Shown piece by piece: positions 29,073 through 37,306 of a stretch of 64,000 nucleotides of DNA. This DNA comes from Muribaculaceae bacterium. Lineage in GTDB: Bacteria; Bacillota; Clostridia; Lachnospirales; Lachnospiraceae. The stretch lies in NCBI GenBank assembly GCA_023666425.1, contig JAMPCA010000001.1, positions 132,216 through 196,215 on the forward strand. Direction: 5' to 3'. The first letter of the stretch is position 1. Every line of letters starts with the position of its first letter. The notes under the pieces are model-generated. The model saw only the letters and a list, made by a program, of their open reading frames with translations, ran no database searches and was not told the origin of the DNA. Made by a program: the position numbers and the translations under genes.

Positions 29073-30107
29073 ATGAAGGATTTAATTACCCGTTCGCTGC
29101 CGGTCGAGGAGACGGCGCGGGCACAAAAGGGACTGGTGTGGATACTGGAGCTTCTGCTATTCGTCGCAGTATTCTTTGTGGGGAGCATTGCGCAGCTGTT
29201 TGTCGTATTTCCGGCGAACATGATCGCCATGTTCACGGACAAGGATTATCAGGCGGCGGTAGCCAGCGGAGATATTCAGGCAGCGATTCAGGCGGAGACG
29301 GCGCTGTCCGAACGGCTGATGACCTCGGACTGGTACATGATCGTCATGCTTCTCTCCGACATTCTCCTGATACTCATTGTATTTGGGTTCTGCCGCTTAT
29401 TTCAGAAGCGGAAGCTTCGGACGCTGGGCTTTATCAAAAAGGATATTATAAAGGAATACGGCATCGGTGCTCTCCTTGGCTTTGTGTTCTTCTCTGTCTG
29501 CGTGGGGCTTAGCGTTATCACCGGAGGCCTAAGCTTTGGCGGCGTGGCGGCAGACTTTTCGCCCGGCATCTTTATCCTGTATCTGCTCGGCTACATGGTG
29601 CAGGGAATGGCGGAGGAGGTTCTCTGCCGGGGCTATTTCCTCTGCTCCTACGCAAGACGCTACCCTGTCTACGCCGCAGTACTCGCAAACTCCCTGCTGT
29701 TTGCATCGCTCCATCTGCTGAACAGTGGAATCACGGTACTTGCCTTTATCAATCTTGTACTGTTTGGCATTTTCGCGTCGCTGTACTTTATCCGCAGGGG
29801 AAGTATCTGGGGCGTCGGCGCATTCCACAGCATTTGGAACCTTGTGCAGGGGAATTTTTATGGGATCAAGGTCAGCGGAAACCCGCTTGGCAACACGCTT
29901 TTCACAATGCTCCCTGCCGAGGGGCACGACCTCTTAAACGGCGGCGACTTCGGCATGGAGGGAAGCCTGATCTGCACGATCGTCTATGTTGCCGGAATCG
30001 TATGGCTCCTCACCCGCAAGAACCAGAACGGCGGTGAAATCACACAGCCCATTGAAGACAAGCCGGTTTTTCCCACCGGGGAAAACGCGGAGGCGGTAGC
30101 AGAATAA
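29073..30107 (+). CDS. CPBP-family intramembrane metalloprotease
   Basis: 344 residues with about eight membrane segments. Motif 1, E181-E182-x3-R186 (MAEEVLCRGYF), motif 2, SLLFASLHLL, and motif 3, GAFHSIWNL, hold the expected catalytic Glu and His residues of the Rce1/CPBP (ABI) family. In bacteria these act on membrane proteins or in bacteriocin self-protection. CAGGAGG fixes the start at 29073. The tail after the last helix is acidic and proline-rich. The substrate is unknown. Confidence 0.88.
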   Translation: MKDLITRSLPVEETARAQKGLVWILELLLFVAVFFVGSIAQLFVVFPANMIAMFTDKDYQAAVASGDIQAAIQAETALSERLMTSDWYMIVMLLSDILLILIVFGFCRLFQKRKLRTLGFIKKDIIKEYGIGALLGFVFFSVCVGLSVITGGLSFGGVAADFSPGIFILYLLGYMVQGMAEEVLCRGYFLCSYARRYPVYAAVLANSLLFASLHLLNSGITVLAFINLVLFGIFASLYFIRRGSIWGVGAFHSIWNLVQGNFYGIKVSGNPLGNTLFTMLPAEGHDLLNGGDFGMEGSLICTIVYVAGIVWLLTRKNQNGGEITQPIEDKPVFPTGENAEAVAE

Positions 30108-30126
30108 CCGAACATACACCATTAAC

Positions 30127-30158
30127 AAAAGGCAGACGTCACCGGACGTCTGCCTTTC
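30127..30158. terminator. Bidirectional terminator
   Basis: AAAGGCAGACGTC-ACCG-GACGTCTGCCTTT forms a 13-bp stem between the convergent CPBP and Ig-like protein genes, with A-rich and T-rich flanks. Confidence 0.85.
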
Positions 30159-30166
30159 TGCTGTTC

Positions 30167-32692
30167 TTATTTATTTGTGAGGGTCTTTCCCACGTCAATC
30201 GTATAGTTGGACAGCACCGTCTGCCCGCCGATCACGGTCTTTATCTGCACCGTAATGGACTTGATATTGACAGATTCCCCGGCGGAAATCTTGTAATCCT
30301 TTCCCGCGCTGGTGGAACCCGTCACCGTGCAGCCGGTGATTTCGCCGTCCGCAACAGACAGACAGTTTTTCGCCAGCTCCAGCGCCGTGCTGCAGGAGGC
30401 GCTTGCCGTCGTGCGGGTCACTGCCACCAGAGGACTTGCCTGCGAATCCTTCAGGGTAAATGCCGCAGAAATCGTCGCGAGACTGGACGAACCATTTTGC
30501 GGTATATACTTAAGCTCCACCGTATAGGTTCCGGTCGGCGCTTTGGTACAAACCCCTCCGCTTATGTCCACCGTATCGAGCATAAGCAGCGAGCCGTAGG
30601 ACATTGCAAGCGTCGATGTGGAGGAGGGCGTTTTGGTCAGGTCGGTGGAGTAATACATGCCGTCCTTCATCACTCTCGCAGACTGAATCGTAAGGTACTG
30701 ATAGAAAATGCCGCCGCGATACTCCGCCAGCCGGATCGTAATCTTCTTGGAAGCTTCCACATTCGCCTGTCCTGCATCCGGACTCAGCGCAAGATCCAGC
30801 GTCGGATTGTCGATATCCACCTTATAGCTCACCGCACCGCTGTAGGAGGGCGTCTGCACGACTATGGTGAAGTTGACCGACACCTGCTGCCCGCCCGCTG
30901 TAAGGGTTAAGGTATAGCTGTAGCTTCCCGCCGTATAGCCGCTCGGGGAAACCTCAATCCGGTCGCCTGCCGCATCGTAGGATACCATGCCGCGGCTTGT
31001 GTTGTTGTCCGTAATCTGCGCAGACTCTCCCACAAGCGCATAACTTTGTCCATACTGGTCAACTCCGGCCACATTGATGTAGGTTCTGTAGCCGCCGGAA
31101 TTGGATACAAACATAACGTCATTGTCCAGTGTAAGGCCTGCCAGATGGGCGGGAGCCACCACCTCTACATCGAAACTGTAGGCGTAGGTCTGTCCGCCGT
31201 ACACGGCCGTTACCAGAACTTTCACCGTACCGGTCTTAATCGCGGTAACTTTCGCGATACCGTCCGTCCGGTTGTTGATCATCAGTGTATCCGGGTCGGA
31301 AGATTCATATTTGACAGAATCGTATTTAAGCTCCGTCTTGTCTGTATCCAGCGCACAGAAATGAATGAAATAATTGCCGCCGCTGGCCACCTTCCGGTTG
31401 TCCGCATAAGTCGCCGCCTTGTAGTCCGGCACGGCGTCCGTGGTCGTCAGTGTGAAATATGTATCATCAGAGGTGCTCGCCGCCACACAGATGATCCGCG
31501 CATAGGCGGTCAGAATCAGCGTCGGGTCACTCTGGCAGGTGTAGGTCATGGTAAAGGTTCCGGTATCGCCGATATTTGTCATAAATATCTGGTTCTGCTC
31601 CTGAATGAGGTTCCCGTTGATGATCTGCGGCTGTGAGTAGCGGATCGTGCCCGGATAGGCCGCTGACACCTCAATCCCGTCTGCATCATAAATGCCGTAT
31701 TCAATGACGGTGTTTTTATTCACGGTAGCCTCCGTCGTCAGAACCTTCATAAGCGCCGGCCTTCCAACCTTCGTTGTGAACTCACGGGTCATCGTCCCGT
31801 CTGTCAGGGTGTACGCGCCGCCATTCTTAAATACGGAATAAATGGTCAGCGTCACTTCTTTTCCATCCTTCGAAAAGGCGATATCCTTCACCGGTTCTTT
31901 TACTCCGGCTGTGCTTTTCACGGTAAAGCTGTCCGCGTTCACAAGCTCCCTCGCATTCCCTGAGTAGACCGCAACCACCTTGTCCGCCGCTACCTGCCGC
32001 GCTTCCAGAAGCGTGGTGCTGACGGTGACGCTGGCGCTGTCGGAAGCATAGACCTTCTTGCCAACCATCGCCTGCACGGTAATGGTATATGCCCCCTCGT
32101 CTTTCGGCGTGAACACGCCTGCCTTTGTGATACAGTCCGACGCGTCTGTTCCGTCCGCGCGCACCGCCGTCCAGGAAACCGTCCCTATCGCATTTGCCGG
32201 GGTAATCTGGTATTTCAGATTATATGCCTTTCCCGCCAGAAGCTGATCCGGCAGGGAGGTCGTCACCACATCAATGTTGGTGGGATATACCTTAATCTTT
32301 GCATTTCCGGCAGAGAGGGTGCTCTGCAGCTTCCCCGCCTTGGTGTAAACCTTGGCCACGACCTTGACTACTTTATACTTCGCCGCCGTCTTACCCTTGG
32401 TATTGATGGTCAGGGTATTTGTGACCTTCGTGGAGGTCGCCTTGGTGCTTGTTTTTTTCAGCTTCACATAGCTTTTTCCGGTGCCGCTCACGCTCCACTT
32501 GACCGTCTGCCCTTTGGTCAGATTCTTGACCGTGTAGGTGTAGCTCCCGCCACTGCTGCCGTTTTCATACAGAGCCACATATGTCTTTGCGAACTTTGGC
32601 TTTGCGGCCGCATCTGCAGAAACCGGACATGCCGCAATCAGCAGCGCAAACGCACAGACAAACGCCAGCACACGTTTTAGATTTTGTAACAT
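30167..32692 (-). CDS. Large secreted Ig-like (BIG2-type) repeat protein
   Basis: 841 residues. The signal peptide is MLQNLKRVLAFVCAFALLIA, with cleavage near ADAAA. The first 130 residues are very rich in Lys/Thr/Ser (KLKKTSTKATSTKVTNTL). They are followed by several immunoglobulin-like repeats recognisable from YPTNIDVVTT, GTVSWTAVRADG, YESSDPDTLMINNRTDGIAKVTAIKTGTVKVLVTAVYGG (a classical BIG2 unit) and LTLTAGGQQVSVNFTIVV. No LPxTG or SLH anchor is visible. It is predicted to be extracellular, for adhesion or wall association. AAGGAGG precedes the ATG, and a 21-bp palindrome lies about 40 bp upstream. Confidence 0.75.
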   Translation of the reverse strand: MLQNLKRVLAFVCAFALLIAACPVSADAAAKPKFAKTYVALYENGSSGGSYTYTVKNLTKGQTVKWSVSGTGKSYVKLKKTSTKATSTKVTNTLTINTKGKTAAKYKVVKVVAKVYTKAGKLQSTLSAGNAKIKVYPTNIDVVTTSLPDQLLAGKAYNLKYQITPANAIGTVSWTAVRADGTDASDCITKAGVFTPKDEGAYTITVQAMVGKKVYASDSASVTVSTTLLEARQVAADKVVAVYSGNARELVNADSFTVKSTAGVKEPVKDIAFSKDGKEVTLTIYSVFKNGGAYTLTDGTMTREFTTKVGRPALMKVLTTEATVNKNTVIEYGIYDADGIEVSAAYPGTIRYSQPQIINGNLIQEQNQIFMTNIGDTGTFTMTYTCQSDPTLILTAYARIICVAASTSDDTYFTLTTTDAVPDYKAATYADNRKVASGGNYFIHFCALDTDKTELKYDSVKYESSDPDTLMINNRTDGIAKVTAIKTGTVKVLVTAVYGGQTYAYSFDVEVVAPAHLAGLTLDNDVMFVSNSGGYRTYINVAGVDQYGQSYALVGESAQITDNNTSRGMVSYDAAGDRIEVSPSGYTAGSYSYTLTLTAGGQQVSVNFTIVVQTPSYSGAVSYKVDIDNPTLDLALSPDAGQANVEASKKITIRLAEYRGGIFYQYLTIQSARVMKDGMYYSTDLTKTPSSTSTLAMSYGSLLMLDTVDISGGVCTKAPTGTYTVELKYIPQNGSSSLATISAAFTLKDSQASPLVAVTRTTASASCSTALELAKNCLSVADGEITGCTVTGSTSAGKDYKISAGESVNIKSITVQIKTVIGGQTVLSNYTIDVGKTLTNK

Positions 32693-32730
32693 TTTCTCCT
32701 CCTTTTCCCTATACTGATAGTAGTTCTTGT

Positions 32731-32751
32731 GTAGTGAAACGCTTTCACTAC
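32731..32751 (-). promoter_or_regulatory. Perfect 9-3-9 palindrome upstream of the Ig-like gene
   Basis: GTAGTGAAA-CGC-TTTCACTAC: two perfect 9-bp arms with a 3-bp centre, between a TATATA-like -10 and the ribosome site. It resembles LacI/CcpA operators but with odd central spacing. Confidence 0.55.
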
Positions 32752-32841
32752 TATATATGGTATCTTAGCACACTCTTTCTAAGACCGCAACCGCCAGCAG
32801 GCGTTAAAAGGGGGATATTTCTTAAATTTTTTATAAATCTT

Positions 32842-34275
32842 CTACTCCCAGACCGGAACCGGATCCCAGCCATAGTCCTTGTAATACTTTATGTCAAGGC
32901 CGTTGTCCTTCGCATACATCTGAATCATTTCCTTTCGGAGCTGTTTGTCGTCCGCCTCGAACGTCTCCGTATAATTGAAGATATCCGGCGACACGGAATA
33001 GGGCTCACAGAATTCTTCGATACTTTCCATATAACCGCCGCCGTCCTGCGCATGGATATGCTCCGTCACTGTATAAGCACCGTTTTCACCGGGCGTAAGG
33101 CGTATCCGCGCCGGACCCCTGCCCCCTGAATCACAGTTTAACGTGTTTCCGTTTCGGTAATACCCATATATCGAAAACATACAGAACACGAGTCTGTCGT
33201 CCCCGTCCTCCACAACCGCAAAAATCTGCGGAGCCGGTATGAACACATAGTTTTCTTCATTATAATAATATTTCTCCTCCTCCAGCCGCGCTTCCTCGCA
33301 GAGCGCCGCCATGATTTCGTCCTCCCCGCTATAGTGGAATTCCGGAAGCGCCTGCTCCCCGTCCGGCTCCTCCGTCTCAATGGCAAGCGTATCCTCTGCC
33401 AGCTCCATGCTGTCCTCCGGGCGGGTATAGAGGATATACACATTGTCCCTCGTAACCACTAAAAAGCTAAGCTGCTTCACCCCCGCCGCATCCGTCCAGC
33501 ATATACAGTTCTCGCTGTAAGCGATCCTGCCCGTGGCAAACAGCTCGTTGATATCCATGGGCCGGTTCTGCATCTCATCGAAGGTATCCCGGATACAGTC
33601 AGCTTCATAGCGCTCCCAGCCGCGCCGAACTGCCGCAAGCTCCGACGGTTCCTCCGTTTTGCGCAGAGCCTCCTCCTGCCCCGCCAGCGACAAGTCGTAG
33701 ACATAGGCGCTTGTATAACTGCCCGGGATCTCCTCGCCACTCTCCACATCCCACTTCCGGTTAAAAAAGCAGAGCCTGTGATCCTCCACATAAACACATG
33801 TCCGCATGGTATCCGCGTTAAAGTAATTGCATTCCAGCTCCTGCAGATCCAGCACCGCGGTGAGCGCTTCTATGGTGCGGTCGTAGACCATAAGCCCCCG
33901 CTCGTTGGCAAACACAAGGTACTCCTCTGACACCGCCGCAAGCACGGGCGCATACACTTCCTGGGGCATGGCCAGCGTCTCCTTTGCCACCTCCTGCTGC
34001 TTTTCGCTCAGCCCGCAGAATTCCTTTACGGATTCCAAAAGGGCGCCGTCCGTGGCCGCGTTTACCCCCATTGTTCCCACAAGAAAAATCGCAAAGGTGC
34101 AGGCGGCAACCAGTGCGGCGCGGACAACCGGATGCCGCTTTGTCTCTTTTCCTGTGATTTTTTCCCACACGCTCTCCCTCTGGAGTTTTGTCGGCCCCGT
34201 CTGCTCCATCATGTGTGTAAATCTCCGGGAAAGCTCTTCTTCGCTGTATTTGTTTGCTTCCTTTCTATCCTTCAT
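32842..34275 (-). CDS. Membrane-anchored anti-sigma-like protein
   Basis: 478 residues from ATG 34275, which overlaps the sigma gene by 11 nt; GGGGGGAG precedes it. The cytoplasmic N-terminus (about 1-45: YSEEELSRRFTHMMEQTGP) is followed by one membrane helix (AALVAACTFAIFLVGTMGVNA, about 48-68) and a long extracytoplasmic part with beta-propeller-like strands (VFANERGLMVYDRTIEALTAVLDL). This layout fits an anti-sigma factor that senses the envelope, although no zinc-binding ZAS motif is present. The coupling to the ECF sigma gene is the main argument. Confidence 0.65.
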   Translation of the reverse strand: MKDRKEANKYSEEELSRRFTHMMEQTGPTKLQRESVWEKITGKETKRHPVVRAALVAACTFAIFLVGTMGVNAATDGALLESVKEFCGLSEKQQEVAKETLAMPQEVYAPVLAAVSEEYLVFANERGLMVYDRTIEALTAVLDLQELECNYFNADTMRTCVYVEDHRLCFFNRKWDVESGEEIPGSYTSAYVYDLSLAGQEEALRKTEEPSELAAVRRGWERYEADCIRDTFDEMQNRPMDINELFATGRIAYSENCICWTDAAGVKQLSFLVVTRDNVYILYTRPEDSMELAEDTLAIETEEPDGEQALPEFHYSGEDEIMAALCEEARLEEEKYYYNEENYVFIPAPQIFAVVEDGDDRLVFCMFSIYGYYRNGNTLNCDSGGRGPARIRLTPGENGAYTVTEHIHAQDGGGYMESIEEFCEPYSVSPDIFNYTETFEADDKQLRKEMIQMYAKDNGLDIKYYKDYGWDPVPVWE

Positions 34276-34780
34276 GCTTTTTCTCCCCCCGTTCCTTTTC
34301 AAGAATGTCCCGCAGCCGTTTTCTGGCCTCCGCGAGCTGCGTCTGTAATGTGCTCTCTCTCCGGTGCAGCAGATGCGAAAGTTCCCGCAGGGAATATCCC
34401 CCATAATAGTGCAGATAGACCGGTATGCGGTATTTGTCCGGCAGCTCCTGCAGGGCAAGCCACAGCGCGTCCTCCTCCCGCGAAGAAAATGCGGTCTGCG
34501 GCTCCGGGACGTCGGAGAGCGCCGCGCGCCTCCTGCGGTAGCTGCTTTTTAATAAATCCCTGCTCTGGTTCCGCGTCACGGTAATAAACCACGCATTTTC
34601 ATGTCCGGCGTCCCGAAAGCGGGGACGCTTCTCCCACGCCTTGGCGAATACCTGCTGCGCAATGTCCTCCGCATCCGCTGCATTTCCCAAAAGCATCAGC
34701 GCAAGGCGGTACACCTGCGGCATCTGCCTGTCATACATGGCGCGGAATTCCGTTGTCTTATCTGTCTGTTTTGCCTGCAT
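34265..34780 (-). CDS. ECF-type RNA polymerase sigma factor
   Basis: 171 residues from ATG 34780 (AGGAG, 5 nt). Region 2 is clear (YRLALMLLGNAADAEDIAQQVFAKAWEKRPRF, about 24-55), with region 4 at LQELPDKYRIPVYLHYYGGYSLRELSHLL (about 110-138) and a basic tail. Small sigma-70 factors of this type direct envelope or stress regulons and are held by a membrane anti-sigma factor, encoded next. Its targets could include the downstream surface protein, which is untested. Confidence 0.9.
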   Translation of the reverse strand: MQAKQTDKTTEFRAMYDRQMPQVYRLALMLLGNAADAEDIAQQVFAKAWEKRPRFRDAGHENAWFITVTRNQSRDLLKSSYRRRRAALSDVPEPQTAFSSREEDALWLALQELPDKYRIPVYLHYYGGYSLRELSHLLHRRESTLQTQLAEARKRLRDILEKERGEKKHEG

Positions 34781-34852
34781 ATACACTCCTATCCTGAACC
34801 GATTCTAACATATACACGATTCAAAAGGGGAAAATATCCGCATATGGAAGTA

Positions 34853-34895
34853 AATTTTTGCAATTGCACACGCCGCCATCTGTAATTGTAAAAAT
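34853..34895 (+). repeat. Inverted repeat upstream of the MATE gene
   Basis: ATTTTTGCAATT and AATTGTAAAAAT are inverted copies with one mismatch, about 19 bp apart, between the divergent sigma and MATE genes. A regulator site is possible. Confidence 0.35.
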
Positions 34896-34985
34896 GAATT
34901 TCTTTTCTAATCTCCACTTTTCTGTTACAATATGCATAGTGAAAAACCTGAGAAAAGGCTGGGAATTTTTGTTTTGAAGAAAGAA

Positions 34986-36386
34986 ATGCATGAAAATATA
35001 AATAAGACTTCCGCCGGCTCCATGCTTCCGGTGATTCTCGCTCTGGCATGGCCGACCATGCTCGAACAGCTTTTGCAGACGGCGGTGCAATACATTGACA
35101 CCGCTATGGTGGGTTCGCTGGGTACGCAGGCCACGGCGGCGGTGGGCGCTACCTCTACTGTCAACTGGCTGATCGGCAGCACCATCTCTGCGCTGGGCGT
35201 CGGCTTTCTGTCCTTTATCTCCCAGTCCATCGGCGCAGGGGAAGAGCAGCGGGCAAAAAGGGCTTCGGGGCAGGCGGTACTGACCGTGCTTGTAGTCGGT
35301 ATATTTTTTACGCTTCTGACCACTTCCTTAAGCAGCAGAGTTCCCGTCTGGATGCAGGTCGATCCGGGCATCCGCGACATGGCGGCGCGCTACTTTTTCA
35401 TCCTCTATGTCCCAATGCTCTTTCGCAGCGCCAGCATTATTTTCGGCACGGTTCTCCGGGCCGCCGGAGATACTAAGACGCCGATGCGGGTGGGACTTGC
35501 TGTCAATTTCATCAATATTGTGTTAAACTTCCTGCTGATCTACCCCTCCCGTACAGTCAGACTCTGGCATACGACGCTCACGGTTCCCGGCGCAGGTCTC
35601 GGCATCGAGGGCGCCGCAGCCGCCAGTGCAATTGCCTATACCTTTGGCGGTATCGCGATCACTTTCATGCTCTGGAAGCACGCGCTTATCTCACCACGGG
35701 GACAGCGTCTGCGGCCGGATACGGCTATCCTAAAACCATGCCTGCGGGTCGCATTCCCGAACATGCTTCAGAGGTTTGCGACCTCGCTGGGATATGTCGC
35801 TTTTGCTTCCATGATAAACTCTCTCGGTGAGACGGCCACTGCCGCCCACACCATCGCAAACACGGTAGAGTCCGCCTTCTATATTCCCGGATACGGGATG
35901 CAGACGGCGGCGGCTACGCTGGCCGGAAATGCCCTGGGTGCAAAGGATTCCCGGAAGCTGCACCGGCTGGCGCGCACGATCCTGCCCCTGGAGGTATGTC
36001 TTATGATCGTGTCCGGCGGACTTTTGTTTCTTCTGGCTCCACAGCTCATGCACCTGTTTTCCCGTGACCCGGAGGTCATCTCACTCGGTGCCGCTGTCCT
36101 GCGAATGGTGGCCGTGTCGGAACCGTTTTACGGCGTTCCCATTGTAATCGAGGGCATGATGCTGGGCATGGGCAAAACCGTTACGCCCTTTGTATTCAAT
36201 GTGCTCGGCATGTGGTGCGTCCGCATCGTCGGCACCTATCTGTGCACCCAGCTTTTGGGGTATGGGCTCATCGCCGCATGGGGCTGTATGATCGGCCACA
36301 ATTTCCTGCTGTTTGTGCTGTTTAGCGCGCACTATATCCATGTGCGCCGGAAAGGGGATATTCTTTTTGAATCTTCGTGTAGTTGA
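34986..36386 (+). CDS. MATE-family efflux transporter
   Basis: 466 residues from ATG 34986 and 12 membrane segments in two homologous halves (LPVILALAWPTMLEQLLQTAVQYIDTAMVG at the start of half one; CLRVAFPNMLQRFATSLGYVAFASMI at the start of half two). This is the drug/Na+ or H+ antiporter fold (NorM/DinF class). An ATG 54 nt upstream coincides with a TACAAT -10 box and is unlikely to be the start. The ribosome site is weak (AAGAAAG). The transported compound is unknown. Confidence 0.88.
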   Translation: MHENINKTSAGSMLPVILALAWPTMLEQLLQTAVQYIDTAMVGSLGTQATAAVGATSTVNWLIGSTISALGVGFLSFISQSIGAGEEQRAKRASGQAVLTVLVVGIFFTLLTTSLSSRVPVWMQVDPGIRDMAARYFFILYVPMLFRSASIIFGTVLRAAGDTKTPMRVGLAVNFINIVLNFLLIYPSRTVRLWHTTLTVPGAGLGIEGAAAASAIAYTFGGIAITFMLWKHALISPRGQRLRPDTAILKPCLRVAFPNMLQRFATSLGYVAFASMINSLGETATAAHTIANTVESAFYIPGYGMQTAAATLAGNALGAKDSRKLHRLARTILPLEVCLMIVSGGLLFLLAPQLMHLFSRDPEVISLGAAVLRMVAVSEPFYGVPIVIEGMMLGMGKTVTPFVFNVLGMWCVRIVGTYLCTQLLGYGLIAAWGCMIGHNFLLFVLFSAHYIHVRRKGDILFESSCS

Positions 36387-36475
36387 TCTACAGCCTTTCC
36401 CGTTTCACACGAAACATGCAGAAATCAATTTATAGAGAACGAATACAATTCCCTGATTGCCAATTTCGGAATCCT

Positions 36476-37093
36476 TTACCGCAGGCCGGAGCCCTCCATC
36501 ACCGCCTCCACCAGCGGCAGGGGCTCGTCTCCCCATGTCTTGTCGGACAGGCTCATCCCGATATCCTCAAGAAGCTGCTCCACGTCTTTTCCCTGCATCT
36601 CCCTGCAGGCGAAATCCACTACCTCAATGCTCTCGGCATAAAAGCCGTCGCTCTGCGCCGCGACAAACTCCTCCGCGATGGCCTTCGCATCCCCGGGGCT
36701 CATGGTCTCCTTCACGCCCCACTGCAACAGCTTAACAGCCACTGCATCTGCCTTTAAGGAGCTTCCTGCCGTGCCGGGCTGTACATCCTCTTTCACACTG
36801 GTGAGCAGCGCCCAAAGCTCGTCCTTTGCCTCCTGCGTCAGGCTGGGCTTTTCCGGCTCCTCTGTTCCTTCTGTACTCTCTGTCTCCGTAGATTCCTGCT
36901 CGGTATCCGGTCTCTCAGTATCAAACAGCCCTGTATCCGGCTGCTCCGTCGGCTCTGCCTCGCTCTCTGTCGATTCCGTGCTCTCGCTGGTCTCCGTGGA
37001 CTCAGCAGCCTTCTTTTTGGCGCAGCCCGTCAGCACCGCCGCAGATACCACCGCCGCCAGAGCCAGCAGCGCAATCACCTTTTTCTTTTTCAT
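36476..37093 (-). CDS. Lipoprotein with acidic low-complexity linker
   Basis: 205 residues. The lipoprotein signal ends at LTGC (Cys24, AAVLTGCAKKK). A Glu/Ser/Thr-rich linker of about 55 residues, with many T-E-S-T repeats, is followed by a folded helical domain of about 115 residues (LTQEAKDELWALLTSVKEDV...GDEPLPLVEAVMEGSG). No known domain is recognised. It is convergent with the MATE gene. The linker is of the length used to span the cell wall. Confidence 0.75.
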   Translation of the reverse strand: MKKKKVIALLALAAVVSAAVLTGCAKKKAAESTETSESTESTESEAEPTEQPDTGLFDTERPDTEQESTETESTEGTEEPEKPSLTQEAKDELWALLTSVKEDVQPGTAGSSLKADAVAVKLLQWGVKETMSPGDAKAIAEEFVAAQSDGFYAESIEVVDFACREMQGKDVEQLLEDIGMSLSDKTWGDEPLPLVEAVMEGSGLR

Positions 37094-37217
37094 CGTCGTT
37101 CCCCCTGATTCAATATTTTCTCAAGTATAGCATATCCAATCTTCTCTCCGCAATACCAAACGCGTGATTCAAAAATGCAGCCGTCGGAATACACGGTGCA
37201 AACCCGCACATAGTAAA

Positions 37218-37257
37218 ATCAGGAAACAGCTCCCAAAACCGAAGTCTGTTTCCTGAT
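37218..37257 (-). terminator. Intrinsic terminator of the surface-protein gene
   Basis: ATCAGGAAACAG and CTGTTTCCTGAT form a 12-bp perfect stem; on the minus strand TTTTACT follows. It lies 50 bp past the stop of the 878-residue gene. Confidence 0.8.
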
Positions 37258-37306
37258 ATCATTTGTTATAGGAATAGAACGCTATGCGTTCCACCGGTTT
37301 TTATTA

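Noticed and set aside
32842-34458. Upstream-extended start of the anti-sigma-like gene
   Set aside because: The extra 61 codons lie entirely inside the sigma gene in another frame, and GGGGGGAG points to ATG 34275.
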